Part shown: positions 40,081 to 48,675 of the stretch, piece after piece | Layout of the letters: each line of letters starts with the position of its first letter | Numbering within the stretch: the stretch's first letter is position 1 | NCBI RefSeq assembly: GCF_000768065.1 | Contig: NZ_JRKM01000001.1 | Location: 496,001-560,000, forward strand | Reading direction: 5' to 3' | From: Aquabacterium sp. NJ1 | Lineage (GTDB): Bacteria > Pseudomonadota > Gammaproteobacteria > Burkholderiales > Burkholderiaceae_C | Length of the DNA stretch: 64,000 nt | The notes under the pieces: model-generated | What the model saw: only the letters and a program-made list of their open reading frames with translations | Database searches by the model: none | What the model was told of the DNA's origin: nothing | Made by a program: the position numbers and the translations under genes

Positions 40081-40662
40081 ATGAAGTCCTTCACACGCAA
40101 GTTGGTTTTGTCCGTCGCCCTGGCCGCGACCTTGCCCGCATGGGCGGCCGTCGAGATCAAGGGCGCCAAATTCAATGACACCTACCAGCTGGCCAATCAA
40201 GCCTTGCAGCTCAACGGTGCGGGCGTGCGCGTGAAGATCGTGATCGATGTCTATGCCGCCGGCCTGTACGTGGCCCACAAGGAGCACAACGCCACCGCGC
40301 TCATCAGCCAGCCTGGCCCCAAGAGCATGCAGATCGTGCTGCTGCGCGACCTGACGGGCGAAGACTTTGCGGACGCCATGGTCAAGGGCTTCAAGAAGAA
40401 CAACAGCGATGCCGACGTCGCCAAGTACCAGCCCAAGCTGGATGAGATCCGCGCGCTGATGATGGGGTTCGGTCAGGTCAAGAAGGGCACGTCCATCCAC
40501 ATCGACAACACCCCAGGGGTGGGCACGCGCGTGCTGGTTGATGGCGTACAGAAGGGCCCCGAGATGACGGGCGACGACTTCTACGCCGCCCTGTTGCGCA
40601 TCTGGCTGGGCAACTCTCCGGTGGACTCCGACCTCAAGGAAGCCCTGATCGGCTCCAAGTAA
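40081..40662 (+). CDS. Secreted chalcone isomerase-like protein
   Basis: A 193-residue protein with a cleavable signal (residues 1-22, ending LPAWA). The mature part (VEIKGAKFNDTYQLANQ, then LQLNGAGVRVKIVIDVYAAGLYV and MQIVLLRDLTGEDFADAM) matches the chalcone isomerase-like fold common in Proteobacteria, which usually lacks plant-type activity. GGAGAG lies 6 bases before the ATG. The role is unknown; it would be periplasmic. The 240 bases upstream to coaX hold no other gene. Confidence 0.88.
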   Translation: MKSFTRKLVLSVALAATLPAWAAVEIKGAKFNDTYQLANQALQLNGAGVRVKIVIDVYAAGLYVAHKEHNATALISQPGPKSMQIVLLRDLTGEDFADAMVKGFKKNNSDADVAKYQPKLDEIRALMMGFGQVKKGTSIHIDNTPGVGTRVLVDGVQKGPEMTGDDFYAALLRIWLGNSPVDSDLKEALIGSK

Positions 40663-40717
40663 GCAATTGTTACACGCCTGTCGTGACGAAATGGGCATGC
40701 CCGCGGGCAAGCCCGGC

Positions 40718-40746
40718 TTGCTAAATTCGGTCAATGTGCCGATAAG
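40718..40746 (+). promoter_or_regulatory. Candidate promoter for the HDOD gene
   Basis: TTGCTA (40718-40723), 17 bases, GATAAG (40741-40746) gives a plausible sigma-70 pair with four of six matches on each side. The same place contains GCCGATAA (40738-40745), an exact match to the flagellar sigma-28 -10 box, but the TAAA at 40722-40725 is 12 rather than about 15 bases away, so the flagellar reading is doubtful. Confidence 0.35.
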
Positions 40747-40752
40747 GGGATC

Positions 40753-40779
40753 ATGCGTACTGGGTTAACCCGACCATGA
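40753..40779 (+). CDS. Possible 8-codon leader peptide upstream of the HDOD gene
   Basis: An ATG at 40753, preceded by AAGGGG at short spacing, opens an 8-codon frame MRTGLTRP that stops at TGA 40777-40779. The stop overlaps the ATG of the HDOD gene (40776) as ATGA. The HDOD start itself has no Shine-Dalgarno, so ribosomes ending the leader could feed it. A perfect 10-base palindrome GGGTTAACCC lies inside (40762-40771). No similarity can be judged at this length. Confidence 0.3.
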   Translation: MRTGLTRP

Positions 40780-41618
40780 TCGAATCCGCCCTGCCTTCTC
40801 TGCGCGCGTGGGTCGATGCCATGAGCAGCATCGAGATCCCCATCCTGCCTGGCTCCGTTGCCGAGTTGAGCCAGCTTCGCGTCATCGAGGAAACAAAAGG
40901 CACGGTGGACGCGCACATGCTGGCAGAAGGCCTGTCCAGCGACCCGCTCATGACGCTCAAGGTGCTGGTGCATGTCTCCCGCTACTGCACGCGCTTGAGC
41001 GTCGAGCCCCCCGAAACCATGGTGGGCGCCATCGTGATGCAGGGCATCACCCCCTTCTTCAAAGCCTTCGAGCAGGTACCCACCATCCTGGAGTGGCTGC
41101 GTGAACAGCCCGAGGCCCTGAGTGGCCTGATCAAGGTCATCACCCGCTCCAGAAGGGCCGCGCACTTCGCCATGGGCTTCGCCCTGCGTCGCCAGGACGA
41201 GGATGCCGTGGTGATCCAGGAGGCCGCGCTGCTGCACGACTTCGCCGAGATGCTGCTGTGGTGCCACGCGCCCAAACTGGCCCTGGAGATCGCCAGGCGG
41301 CTCAAGGCCGACTACACCATGCGTTCGGCCGACGTTCAGCAAGAGGTGCTGGGCATTCAGCTGGCGGACTTGTCCCAGGATCTGATGCGGCTGTGGCAAC
41401 TCCCCTATTTGCTGATCCGCTGCACGGACGACCGCAATGCCACCGACCCGAAGATCCGCAGCGTGATGCTGGGCGTGCGCCTTGCCCGCCACACCCAATA
41501 TGGCTGGGACGACCCGCACGCGCAGGCCGCCATGCCCGATGACGTGGCCGACGTGGCCAAGCTGCTCAACCTGTCCAACGAGGCCGCCTACCGGCTGCTG
41601 GTCGGCATGGACAGTTGA
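40776..41618 (+). CDS. HDOD-domain protein
   Basis: A 280-residue protein with the HDOD fold across about residues 10-215 (LPGSVAELSQLRVIEETKGTVDAHMLAEGLSSDPLMTLKVL and EAALLHDFAEMLLWCHAP). HDOD domains are relatives of HD phosphohydrolases that have lost most metal ligands; they act in signalling and motility networks. The HD pair is partly kept as LLHDF, but the rest of the metal site is not evident, so catalysis is unlikely. There is no attached GGDEF, EAL or receiver domain. It is convergent with the S49 peptidase gene 9 bases away. Confidence 0.88.
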   Translation: MIESALPSLRAWVDAMSSIEIPILPGSVAELSQLRVIEETKGTVDAHMLAEGLSSDPLMTLKVLVHVSRYCTRLSVEPPETMVGAIVMQGITPFFKAFEQVPTILEWLREQPEALSGLIKVITRSRRAAHFAMGFALRRQDEDAVVIQEAALLHDFAEMLLWCHAPKLALEIARRLKADYTMRSADVQQEVLGIQLADLSQDLMRLWQLPYLLIRCTDDRNATDPKIRSVMLGVRLARHTQYGWDDPHAQAAMPDDVADVAKLLNLSNEAAYRLLVGMDS

Positions 41619-41627
41619 AACCCGTGC

Positions 41628-42587
41628 TCAGTGGATGCTGATCGACGAACGCATCGACTGAACCGCACCGGCACCAAAGGCCGCGCCAAACCGTTTGGCC
41701 AGACGCTCGGCCAGGTTTTCCTTCTGGGTGTAGTCGATGATGTCTTCGGCCTTGACGACGTCACGCGCGATCTCATCGAGGCTGCCCAGCTTGTCCGCCA
41801 GCCCCAGCTCGACCGCCTTCTGACCGTTCCAGAAGAGGCCAGAGAAGGTCTCGGGGGTTTCCTTCAGGCGATTGCCACGGCCTTCCTTCACCACGGCAAT
41901 GAACTGCTGATGGATCTGGTCCAACATGGCCTGGGCGAACTCTTCGTGACGCGGGTTGCGCGGCGAGAACGGGTCCAGCATGCCCTTGTTTGCACCGGCG
42001 GTCATCAGGCGGCGCTCCACGCCCACCTTTTCCATGACGCCCGTGAAGCCGAAGCCGTCCATCAACACGCCGATGGAGCCCACCATCGAGGCCTTGTCCA
42101 CAAAGATCTGGTCGGCCGACACGGCGATGTAATAGGCAGCGGACGCGCACATCTCCTCGCACACGGCGTAGACCTTCTTCTTGTGCAAGGCCTTGAGGCG
42201 GCGCACTTCGTCATTGACCAGGCCCGCCTGCACAGGGCTGCCGCCCGGTGAGTTGATGCGCAGCACAACCGCCTGCGCACCTTCATCCTCGAACGCGCTG
42301 CGCAGGGCGGCCAGCAGGTTGTCCGCATTGGCTTCGGTGTCGGCAGCGATCTCGCCCCGGATCTCGACCAGCGCCGTGTGCGGCGAGGATTGAGACTTGG
42401 CCGAGGGCACGGTCTGCAGCGTGGCCCAGATCATGCTGACAGCCACGCCAATCCAGACGATGCGCCAGAACCAGCGCCAGCGCTTTTCGCGCTGCTGCTG
42501 CGCCAGGTAGGCCTGTGCAAACTGGTTCAGCAGGGCATGGCTGGCCGTGGACAGGTTGTCCGACGAAGAAGGATCGACAGCGCTCAT
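41628..42587 (-). CDS. S49 family signal-peptide-peptidase-type protease (SppA-like)
   Basis: The 319-residue product has an N-terminal cytoplasmic tail, one transmembrane helix (about 42-60) and a periplasmic S49 domain. Ser149 in MCASAAYY is the nucleophile and Lys201 in AGANKG the general base; the 52-residue spacing equals that of Bacillus SppA, supporting the short 36-kDa type of enzyme. It would degrade leftover signal peptides. ATG at 42587. It may form a unit with the Rieske and phosphatase genes 50 bases upstream. Confidence 0.92.
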   Translation of the reverse strand: MSAVDPSSSDNLSTASHALLNQFAQAYLAQQQREKRWRWFWRIVWIGVAVSMIWATLQTVPSAKSQSSPHTALVEIRGEIAADTEANADNLLAALRSAFEDEGAQAVVLRINSPGGSPVQAGLVNDEVRRLKALHKKKVYAVCEEMCASAAYYIAVSADQIFVDKASMVGSIGVLMDGFGFTGVMEKVGVERRLMTAGANKGMLDPFSPRNPRHEEFAQAMLDQIHQQFIAVVKEGRGNRLKETPETFSGLFWNGQKAVELGLADKLGSLDEIARDVVKAEDIIDYTQKENLAERLAKRFGAAFGAGAVQSMRSSISIH

Positions 42588-42636
42588 GAACGGGCTCGGT
42601 TGAGTGAATGGGACGGGACTGAATCAGATGGACGCA

Positions 42637-43014
42637 TCAGAACAGAGGCTGAAAGCGTTCGGAAGGATACCAATAGACCTGGCCGCTTTCTTCGCGCACC
42701 TCGATGGCCACCAGGTGGGCGCCATGGCACGGCCCACTGACGCACAGGCCGTTGGGCGGGTCATACAGGGCACCATGGACGGAGCAGATGATGAAGCGCT
42801 TGTCCATGTCCCAGAACTTGCCGGGCTGCCAGTCCATCTCGGCGGGGATATGGGCACAGCGGTTCAGGTAGGCCAGCGCGACATTGTCGAAGCGCACCGC
42901 AAAGGCCGGGGCGTTCTGCCCCCACTCCGAGACCTCGAAGAGCACGGCGTCACCGCATTCCTGCAGCGCGGCAGCGTCACACAAATACTGCGGCGCCAGG
43001 TTCAACTCAGGCAT
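42637..43014 (-). CDS. Rieske [2Fe-2S] protein
   Basis: A 125-residue soluble protein with the Rieske motifs: Cys53 and His55 in RCAHIP, and Cys77 and His80 in CSVHGALYDPPNG, which together bind one 2Fe-2S cluster. Two more Cys (91 and 96) in GLCVSGPC are also kept. It has no membrane anchor or oxygenase partner nearby. Its ATG overlaps the stop of the phosphatase gene by 8 bases, so they are co-translated. The same pair, a HAD phosphatase with a small Rieske protein, is common in Burkholderiales before an S49 peptidase. Its electron partner is not known. Confidence 0.9.
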   Translation of the reverse strand: MPELNLAPQYLCDAAALQECGDAVLFEVSEWGQNAPAFAVRFDNVALAYLNRCAHIPAEMDWQPGKFWDMDKRFIICSVHGALYDPPNGLCVSGPCHGAHLVAIEVREESGQVYWYPSERFQPLF

Positions 43015-43687
43015 GTCGGCTCAACCAGTCGTGCAGCTCGCCCATCGAGTGGGCCACGAAACGGGTGGGGTAATCGGCAAAAGCGGCGGGTTCGTGCGCG
43101 CCGAAGCTGACCGCCACGCTGTGCGTACCGGCGTTGACCGCCAGTTGCAGGTCATGGGTGGTGTCGCCGATCATCAGCGTGCGCTCGGGGTCGACACCAA
43201 ACTCGGCGATGAGCTCCTGCAGCATGCGCGGGTGTGGCTTGGAAAAAGTCTCGTCGGCCGTGCGGGAGCTGTCGAACAAGCCGCTGAGCTCCACATGCGC
43301 CAAGGCTTCGTCCAGCCCCTGGCGCGTCTTGCCGGTGGCCACGGCCAGCCAGTGGTTGCGCTCCTTGAGGCTGGCCAGCAGAGGCAGCACGCCCTCGAAC
43401 AGGCTCAACTCATGCTGGCGCTGGAAGTAATGATGGCGGTAGCGCAGACCCAGCTCGGGCACACGCTCGGGTGGCAAGGTGGGCGCCACATGGGCGAGGG
43501 CGTCGTGCAGGCCCAGGCCGATCACATAGGCCGCTTCCGAGCGCGCGGGCACCGGCAAACCCAGGTCCTCGCAGGCGGACTGGATGCAGCGCACGATCAG
43601 CGCGGTGGAGTCATACAAGGTGCCATCCCAGTCGAACACGACGAGGTCATAGGCACGTGGACGCAGTCCATTGTCGGTGGGGTTCAA
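43007..43687 (-). CDS. HAD-family hydrolase, phosphoglycolate phosphatase-like (TTG start)
   Basis: A 226-residue HAD enzyme of the Gph/YjjG group, with Asp19 and Asp21 in FDWDGTLYD, the Lys in SKPHPRML and the acidic motif MIGDTTHDL. The start is TTG at 43687 with AGGAG five bases upstream; no ATG is available. Substrate specificity cannot be read from the sequence; phosphoglycolate is one option. It is translationally linked to the Rieske gene. Confidence 0.85.
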   Translation of the reverse strand: MNPTDNGLRPRAYDLVVFDWDGTLYDSTALIVRCIQSACEDLGLPVPARSEAAYVIGLGLHDALAHVAPTLPPERVPELGLRYRHHYFQRQHELSLFEGVLPLLASLKERNHWLAVATGKTRQGLDEALAHVELSGLFDSSRTADETFSKPHPRMLQELIAEFGVDPERTLMIGDTTHDLQLAVNAGTHSVAVSFGAHEPAAFADYPTRFVAHSMGELHDWLSRHA

Positions 43688-43717
43688 GCAAGCTCCTGTG
43701 TAGCCCAGGCACGCACT

Positions 43718-44893
43718 TTACTGGGCATGCGATGACACCGCACTCAGTGCGGACAGCAGCGTGTTGCATTCAGGAGGCAAAGGCGCCTCCAGCACGATGT
43801 CCTCGCCGGTATGCGGATGCGGCAGGCGCAGGTAGCGCGCATGCAGGAACATGCGCTCGAAACGGCCGTCATTCAGCTTGCGGCGGTCCACGCCCGGGAT
43901 CGCCTGGTCGCCCGCGCCTCTGGCCAAGGCCTTGTTCAGCGTGAAATCACCGTATTTGTCATCACCGACGATGGCGTGCCCCTCGTGCGACAGGTGCACC
44001 CGGATCTGGTGGGTGCGCCCCGTCTTGATGGTCACATCCAGCAGGCTGAAGCCCTCGAAGCGCTGCACGACCTTGACCAGGGTGATGGAGCGGCGGCCCT
44101 CGTCATCGTCGCCCTTGACGGCCTTGACCCGGCGCTCGCCCTCGGCGGTCAGGAATTTGTGCAGCGCCACATCGATGACCTTCTTGCGATCAGGCCAGTC
44201 GCCGATCACCAGGGCCGCGTAGGTCTTGTGCGCCTGGCGGTGGCGGAAGAAGTCCTGCAAGGTGACCAGGGCGCTGCGTTTCTTGGCGATCAGCAGGATG
44301 CCCGAGGTTTCCTTGTCCAGCCGGTGCACCAGCTCCAGAAACTTGGCCTGTGGCCTGGCGCGCCGCAATTGTTCGATCACGCCAAAGCTCACGCCGCTGC
44401 CACCGTGCACGGCCACGCCGGCCGGCTTGTTGATGGCCAGCAGGTAGTCGTCTTCAAACAGAACCGGGAATTCACGCGCCGGCACGGCTGCGGCTTTGGC
44501 TTCGTCTTTTTCTGCCAGGCGCAGTGGCGGCACCCGGATGTTGTCGCCCAGCGCCAGCTTGGTATCCGCCGCCGCCCTGCCCTTGTTCACCCGCACCTCG
44601 CCACTGCGGATGATGCGGTAGACCAGGGTCTTGGGCGCCCCTTTCAGCACCTTGATCAGGAAGTTGTCCAGGCGCTGGCCCGCACCACCTTCATCCACCA
44701 CGATGTGCTGCACCTGCGCGACCGCGGGTTCGGCGGCGTTGGTGGCGGGCGCAGCGGGTGGGGCCGGCTTCGCGGAGGATGGCCGCGCGACAGACACCCC
44801 CGATGGGGGCTTGACCTTGCTGGTGGGCTGTGTTTTCGCGGCTATTCTGGAGCGGCGGGATGCGGATTTCGCACCTATAATGGGCTGAGCCAC
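43718..44893 (-). CDS. rluC: 23S rRNA pseudouridine(955/2504/2580) synthase RluC (GTG start)
   Basis: RluC modifies three uridines in 23S rRNA. The 391-residue product has an S4 domain (about 62-125) and the RluA-type catalytic domain with HRLDKETSG at 190-198 and catalytic Asp193. About 60 N-terminal residues are rich in Ala, Pro, Ser and Lys. GTG at 44893 is the only reasonable start. It is divergent from rne over about 720 bases; the rluC-rne pairing and the following HAD/S49 genes are typical of Proteobacteria. Confidence 0.95.
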   Translation of the reverse strand: MAQPIIGAKSASRRSRIAAKTQPTSKVKPPSGVSVARPSSAKPAPPAAPATNAAEPAVAQVQHIVVDEGGAGQRLDNFLIKVLKGAPKTLVYRIIRSGEVRVNKGRAAADTKLALGDNIRVPPLRLAEKDEAKAAAVPAREFPVLFEDDYLLAINKPAGVAVHGGSGVSFGVIEQLRRARPQAKFLELVHRLDKETSGILLIAKKRSALVTLQDFFRHRQAHKTYAALVIGDWPDRKKVIDVALHKFLTAEGERRVKAVKGDDDEGRRSITLVKVVQRFEGFSLLDVTIKTGRTHQIRVHLSHEGHAIVGDDKYGDFTLNKALARGAGDQAIPGVDRRKLNDGRFERMFLHARYLRLPHPHTGEDIVLEAPLPPECNTLLSALSAVSSHAQ

Positions 44894-45610
44894 GTTGTGA
44901 AATGTTTGTTTGTTGATAGGGCTTGTGCTTGTGTCAACAGCAACAAATAGGCAAAGCCAGATCCCATTTTACCTTTTGAGCGGGTTTGGCGGCGCTGCAT
45001 GACAAGGCCCGGCGGGGTGTCCCGCCAATTTGATGGTGATGCAGCATGTGCTGCCCGCCGGAGAAAACCACCCAAGGTGTGGTTTTGCCAGTGGTCTGCA
45101 TGTGTCAGAGCCAACGTTGAAAGAACCACGATTCAAGGTTTATTGGATTCCAGCGCGGCGCATGGTTGCAAACCGATCTGCATTGCGCTGGTATCTGCGT
45201 CGAGTGACTGCCCACGTGTCCCGCCTCATCAGATCCTCCACCCGAGCCGCCTGTCAGCAGGCCGCCTCCCGCATGCCATCAAGAGCATCGGGGGCCGGCA
45301 CACTGCGCTGCGCCGTGTCGGGTCTGCGATTTGATGGCGCCCCTTCCCCCGCCTCATTGACCCGGCTGATCGCGCCAGATGCGCATCGTGGTGCCGGTGT
45401 GGGGTGGCGGCAGGCCCGTGTCCAAGTCTCGGCGCGCGCGCCCCTGCTGAAAGAGCGCCTCTCGCGTCACTGACAGCCAAGGCAATTCCTTTAAGGTTCC
45501 ACATCGTTGCTCGTGCATGAATGCTGCCGCCACCCGCAAGGGAGGTGGTGAGTGGAGGCTTTTCCGGCGCCATCCCGGCGGGGCCTCGATACGATTCTCG
45601 TGGAGACCAC
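44894..45610. other. Intergenic region and probable 5' leader of rne
   Basis: No convincing gene is found in these 717 bases. The open frame of 147 codons at 45030-45473 has no family-like composition and no start site. Three small perfect hairpins stand in a row: GGCGGG/CCCGCC (45011-45026), GCAGC/GCTGC (45041-45054) and AAAACCAC/GTGGTTTT (45064-45086). A possible promoter TTGAAA, 18 bases, TATTGG lies at 45117-45146. In enteric bacteria the rne leader controls RNase E levels by self-cleavage; the size here would allow the same. Confidence 0.5.
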
Positions 45611-48529
45611 ATGAAGCGCATGCTGATCAACGCCACGCAGCCGGAAGAACGGCGCCTGGCCATTGTTGACGGACAAAAACTGCTCGACTTCGAAACTGAA
45701 ATCGAAGGGCGCGAACAGCGCAAGGGCAACATCTACAAAGCGGTTGTCACCCGCGTCGAACCCTCCCTGGAAGCCTGTTTCGTCGATTACGGCGAAGAGC
45801 GCCACGGCTTCCTGCCGTTCAAGGAAATCTCGCGTCAGTATTTCAAGGAAGGCGTTGAAGTCCGCTCGGCCCGCATCCAGGACGTGATCAAGGAAGGGCA
45901 GGAACTGCTCGTCCAGGTCGAAAAGGAAGAACGCGGCAACAAGGGCGCCGCCCTGACCACCTTTGTCTCGCTGGCCGGCCGTTACCTGGTCCTGATGCCC
46001 AACAACCCGCGTGGCGGTGGCGTGAGCCGTCGCATCGAGGGCGACGAGCGTGAAGAGCTGAAAGAAGCCATGGATCAGCTCGAATACCCCAAGGGTATGA
46101 GCCTGATCGCCCGCACCGCCGGCATCGGCCGCTCCGCCGCCGAGCTGCAGTGGGACCTGAACTACATGCTCAAGCTGTGGACGGCCATCGACGAGGCCTC
46201 CACCGCTGGCAAGGGCGCCTACCTGATCTATCAGGAGTCCTCGCTGGTGATCCGCGCCATCCGCGATTACTTCACCTCCGACATCGGCGAGATCCTGATC
46301 GACACGGACGACATCTACGAGCAGGCGAACCAGTTCATGCTGCACGTGATGCCGGACCAGGCCAATCGCGTCAAGCGTTACCGCGATGATGCAGCCCTGT
46401 TCTCGCGCTTCCAGATCGAGCACCAGATCGAAACGGCCTTCAGCCGTACGGTGAACCTGCCTTCTGGCGGCGCCATCGTGATCGACCACACCGAAGCCCT
46501 GGTGGCCGTGGACGTGAACTCGGCGCGCGCCACCCGTGGCAGCGACATCGAGGAAACCGCCTTCCGCACCAACCTGGAAGCGGCCGACGAAATCGCCCGC
46601 CAGATGCGCCTGCGCGACCTGGGTGGCCTGATCGTCATGGACTTCATCGACATGGAGGAGTCCAAGAACCGCCGCGAGGTCGAGCAACGCCTGCGCGACG
46701 CCCTGCGCTTTGACCGCGCCCGCGTGCAGTTCAGCTCGATCAGCAAGTTCGGCCTGCTGGAAATGTCGCGCCAGCGCCTGCGCCCTGCGCTGAGCGAAGG
46801 CTCGCACATCACCTGCCCTCGTTGCAACGGCACCGGCCACATCCGCGACACCGAGTCCTCGGCGCTGCAGATCCTGCGCATCATCCAGGAAGAGTCCATG
46901 AAGGACAACACGGCCGCCGTGCACGTTCAGGTGCCGGTGGAGGTGACCTCCTTCCTGCTCAACGAGAAGCGCACGGAAATCACCAAGATCGAGCTCAAGC
47001 AGCGCGTGACCGTGCTGCTGGTGCCCAACAAGCACCTCGACACCCCGAACTACAAGCTCGAGCGCCTGCGCCACGACGACCCACGCCTGGAAAACATCCA
47101 GGCCAGCTACTCGATGATCGAGGAGCCGGACGACGAAGTGGGCATCACGCGCCGCGAGAAGGCCAAGCCCAAGCAGGAGCCGGTGATCAAGGGTGTGCTG
47201 CCCGATCAGCCCGCTCCTGTGGCACCACCCAAGCCCGAGCACGACGTGCCGGCCGTGGCTGCCGCTCCGATGGCTGCGCCGCCTGCCCCCGCCCCGGCTG
47301 CCCCTGCATCGTCAGGCGGCTTCTTTGGCTGGATCAAGCGCCTGTTTGGCGGTGAAGCCCCTGCTCCCGTGGTCACCCCCGCACCGGCAGTCGCCCCCGT
47401 GACCCCTGCCACGCAGGAAGAGTCCAAGGAAGGCGGCAAGGGCCAAGGCCGTGGCCGCCGTGATGGCCAGCGCCGCGGTGAACGCAGCGAGCGTGGCGGT
47501 GAACGCGGCGAGCGCAATGGTGAGCGCCGTGAACGTGGCGAACGCGCCGACAAGGGCGAACGCGGCGAGAACCGCGAAAACGGCCGAGGCCGCCGCAAGG
47601 AGCGCGAAGAGCGCCCGCAACTGGCTGAAGGTGCGGAAGGCCGCAGCGATGAAGGCAACAACCGTGGCGAGGGCCGTCGTGGCCGTGGTGGCCGTGGTGG
47701 TGAGCGCAACGGCGAGCGCCCGGTGATCAACCGTGAGGCGATTGCCGCTGAAGCCGCAGCCCTTGGTCAGGCTGCTGCAGTTGGCGCCCAGGACGTGGAT
47801 GTCATGGGCGGCGCCCCCGCAGCCGAAGGCGAACAACGCGAGGGCGGCCGTCGCCGTCGTCGTGGTGGCCGCGGCCGTGGCGAGCGTGAAGAAGGCCAGA
47901 ACCAGCTGGAAGGCGTTGCGCAGGCCGACGCAGAAGCAACCAGCACCCCAGCAGCAGAAGGCGAAGAAGCCAGCACCGAGGGCGACAACCAGGAGGGGGG
48001 TCGCCGCCGTCGTGGCCGAGGTCGCCAGGAGCGTCGCGAAGGTGGTGAGCGCGTTGAAAACGCAGGCCAGCAAGACGACACCGCGTTTGCTGACACGCAA
48101 CCCGGCACTGAAGCTGCGGCTGAACTGTCCATGCCCCTGCCCACACCGGCTGTGGCCGAGACAAGCGCCTTCAGCCTGGCACCGGAGCCTGCCGCAAAGC
48201 CGGCCGAAGCGCCCGCTGTGGCCGTGGCTGCCGCTGCCCCCGTGGCCGCACAAGACGTTGCACAAGAGACCGCCGTGGCCCCTGCCACACCCTTCGTGCT
48301 GCCCATGGATGAACTCCAAGCCATCGCCCAGTCGGCTGGCCTGGAATGGGTGAACTCGGATGCCGAGAAGATCCGCATCGTGCAGGAAGCCATCGCCAAC
48401 GAGCCCAAGCCGGTGCACGTGCCACGCGAGCGCAAGCCCGCCGTGGTGCTGGACGAAGGCCCGCTGATCCTGGTCGAGACCCGCAAGGACCTCAGCCAGA
48501 TCACGCTGCCCTTTGAAAACGCAGCCTGA
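45611..48529 (+). CDS. rne: Ribonuclease E
   Basis: RNase E makes the first cuts in mRNA decay and matures rRNA and tRNA; it forms a tetramer at the inner membrane. The 972-residue product has the S1 domain (about 36-120), the catalytic Asp301 (AVDVNSAR) and Asp344 (IVMDFIDM), and the zinc-link CPRCNGTG at 402-409. After about 520 comes a long disordered half. It includes an amphipathic membrane-anchor helix, [11 protein letters not shown] (near 571-581), an Arg/Glu/Gly-rich RNA-binding stretch (about 600-820), an Ala/Pro-rich spacer and a conserved C-terminal end. ATG at 45611 with GGAG six bases upstream. An intrinsic terminator follows. Confidence 0.97.
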   Translation: MKRMLINATQPEERRLAIVDGQKLLDFETEIEGREQRKGNIYKAVVTRVEPSLEACFVDYGEERHGFLPFKEISRQYFKEGVEVRSARIQDVIKEGQELLVQVEKEERGNKGAALTTFVSLAGRYLVLMPNNPRGGGVSRRIEGDEREELKEAMDQLEYPKGMSLIARTAGIGRSAAELQWDLNYMLKLWTAIDEASTAGKGAYLIYQESSLVIRAIRDYFTSDIGEILIDTDDIYEQANQFMLHVMPDQANRVKRYRDDAALFSRFQIEHQIETAFSRTVNLPSGGAIVIDHTEALVAVDVNSARATRGSDIEETAFRTNLEAADEIARQMRLRDLGGLIVMDFIDMEESKNRREVEQRLRDALRFDRARVQFSSISKFGLLEMSRQRLRPALSEGSHITCPRCNGTGHIRDTESSALQILRIIQEESMKDNTAAVHVQVPVEVTSFLLNEKRTEITKIELKQRVTVLLVPNKHLDTPNYKLERLRHDDPRLENIQASYSMIEEPDDEVGITRREKAKPKQEPVIKGVLPDQPAPVAPPKPEHDVPAVAAAPMAAPPAPAPAAPASSGGFFGWIKRLFGGEAPAPVVTPAPAVAPVTPATQEESKEGGKGQGRGRRDGQRRGERSERGGERGERNGERRERGERADKGERGENRENGRGRRKEREERPQLAEGAEGRSDEGNNRGEGRRGRGGRGGERNGERPVINREAIAAEAAALGQAAAVGAQDVDVMGGAPAAEGEQREGGRRRRRGGRGRGEREEGQNQLEGVAQADAEATSTPAAEGEEASTEGDNQEGGRRRRGRGRQERREGGERVENAGQQDDTAFADTQPGTEAAAELSMPLPTPAVAETSAFSLAPEPAAKPAEAPAVAVAAAAPVAAQDVAQETAVAPATPFVLPMDELQAIAQSAGLEWVNSDAEKIRIVQEAIANEPKPVHVPRERKPAVVLDEGPLILVETRKDLSQITLPFENAA

Positions 48530-48550
48530 CCAATCAGGCTCTCCGCGAAA

Positions 48551-48575
48551 AACCCGGCCTTGCGCCGGGTTTTTT
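48551..48575 (+). terminator. Intrinsic terminator of rne
   Basis: AACCCGGC and GCCGGGTT form an 8-bp stem with a 5-base loop, followed by a run of six T (48570-48575). It begins 22 bases after the rne stop. A second weaker hairpin CCCTCA/TGAGGG follows at 48580-48600. Confidence 0.9.
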
Positions 48576-48620
48576 CATGCCCTCAGGAAAACCATGAGGG
48601 TTTCACCTATACGCCAATAT

Positions 48621-48638
48621 GTTGACGCATACGTCAAC
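48621..48638. promoter_or_regulatory. Palindromic operator candidate upstream of the acyl-CoA synthetase gene
   Basis: GTTGACG and CGTCAAC, 7-bp perfect arms with 4 bases (CATA) between, lie 38 bases before the ATG. The symmetry and size are typical of dimeric repressors. Fatty-acid or branched-chain degradation genes in Betaproteobacteria are often under TetR- or MerR-type repressors with palindromes of this kind; which one acts here is not known. Confidence 0.5.
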
Positions 48639-48675
48639 CATGCCATCTAATCTCTGATCAAAGTTGGAGACCGGC

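Noticed and set aside
40722-40745. A full flagellar sigma-28 promoter before the HDOD gene
   Set aside because: The -10 is exact, but TAAA is 3 bases too close; kept only as part of a finding.
45030-45473. A 147-codon open frame in the rne upstream region
   Set aside because: No ribosome site, Arg/Ala-rich shadow-like composition, and no family-like segments.
47480-47640. Repeats in rne as a CRISPR or satellite array
   Set aside because: They are imperfect codon-level repeats of Gly, Glu, Arg and Asn within the RNA-binding part of RNase E, without spacers.
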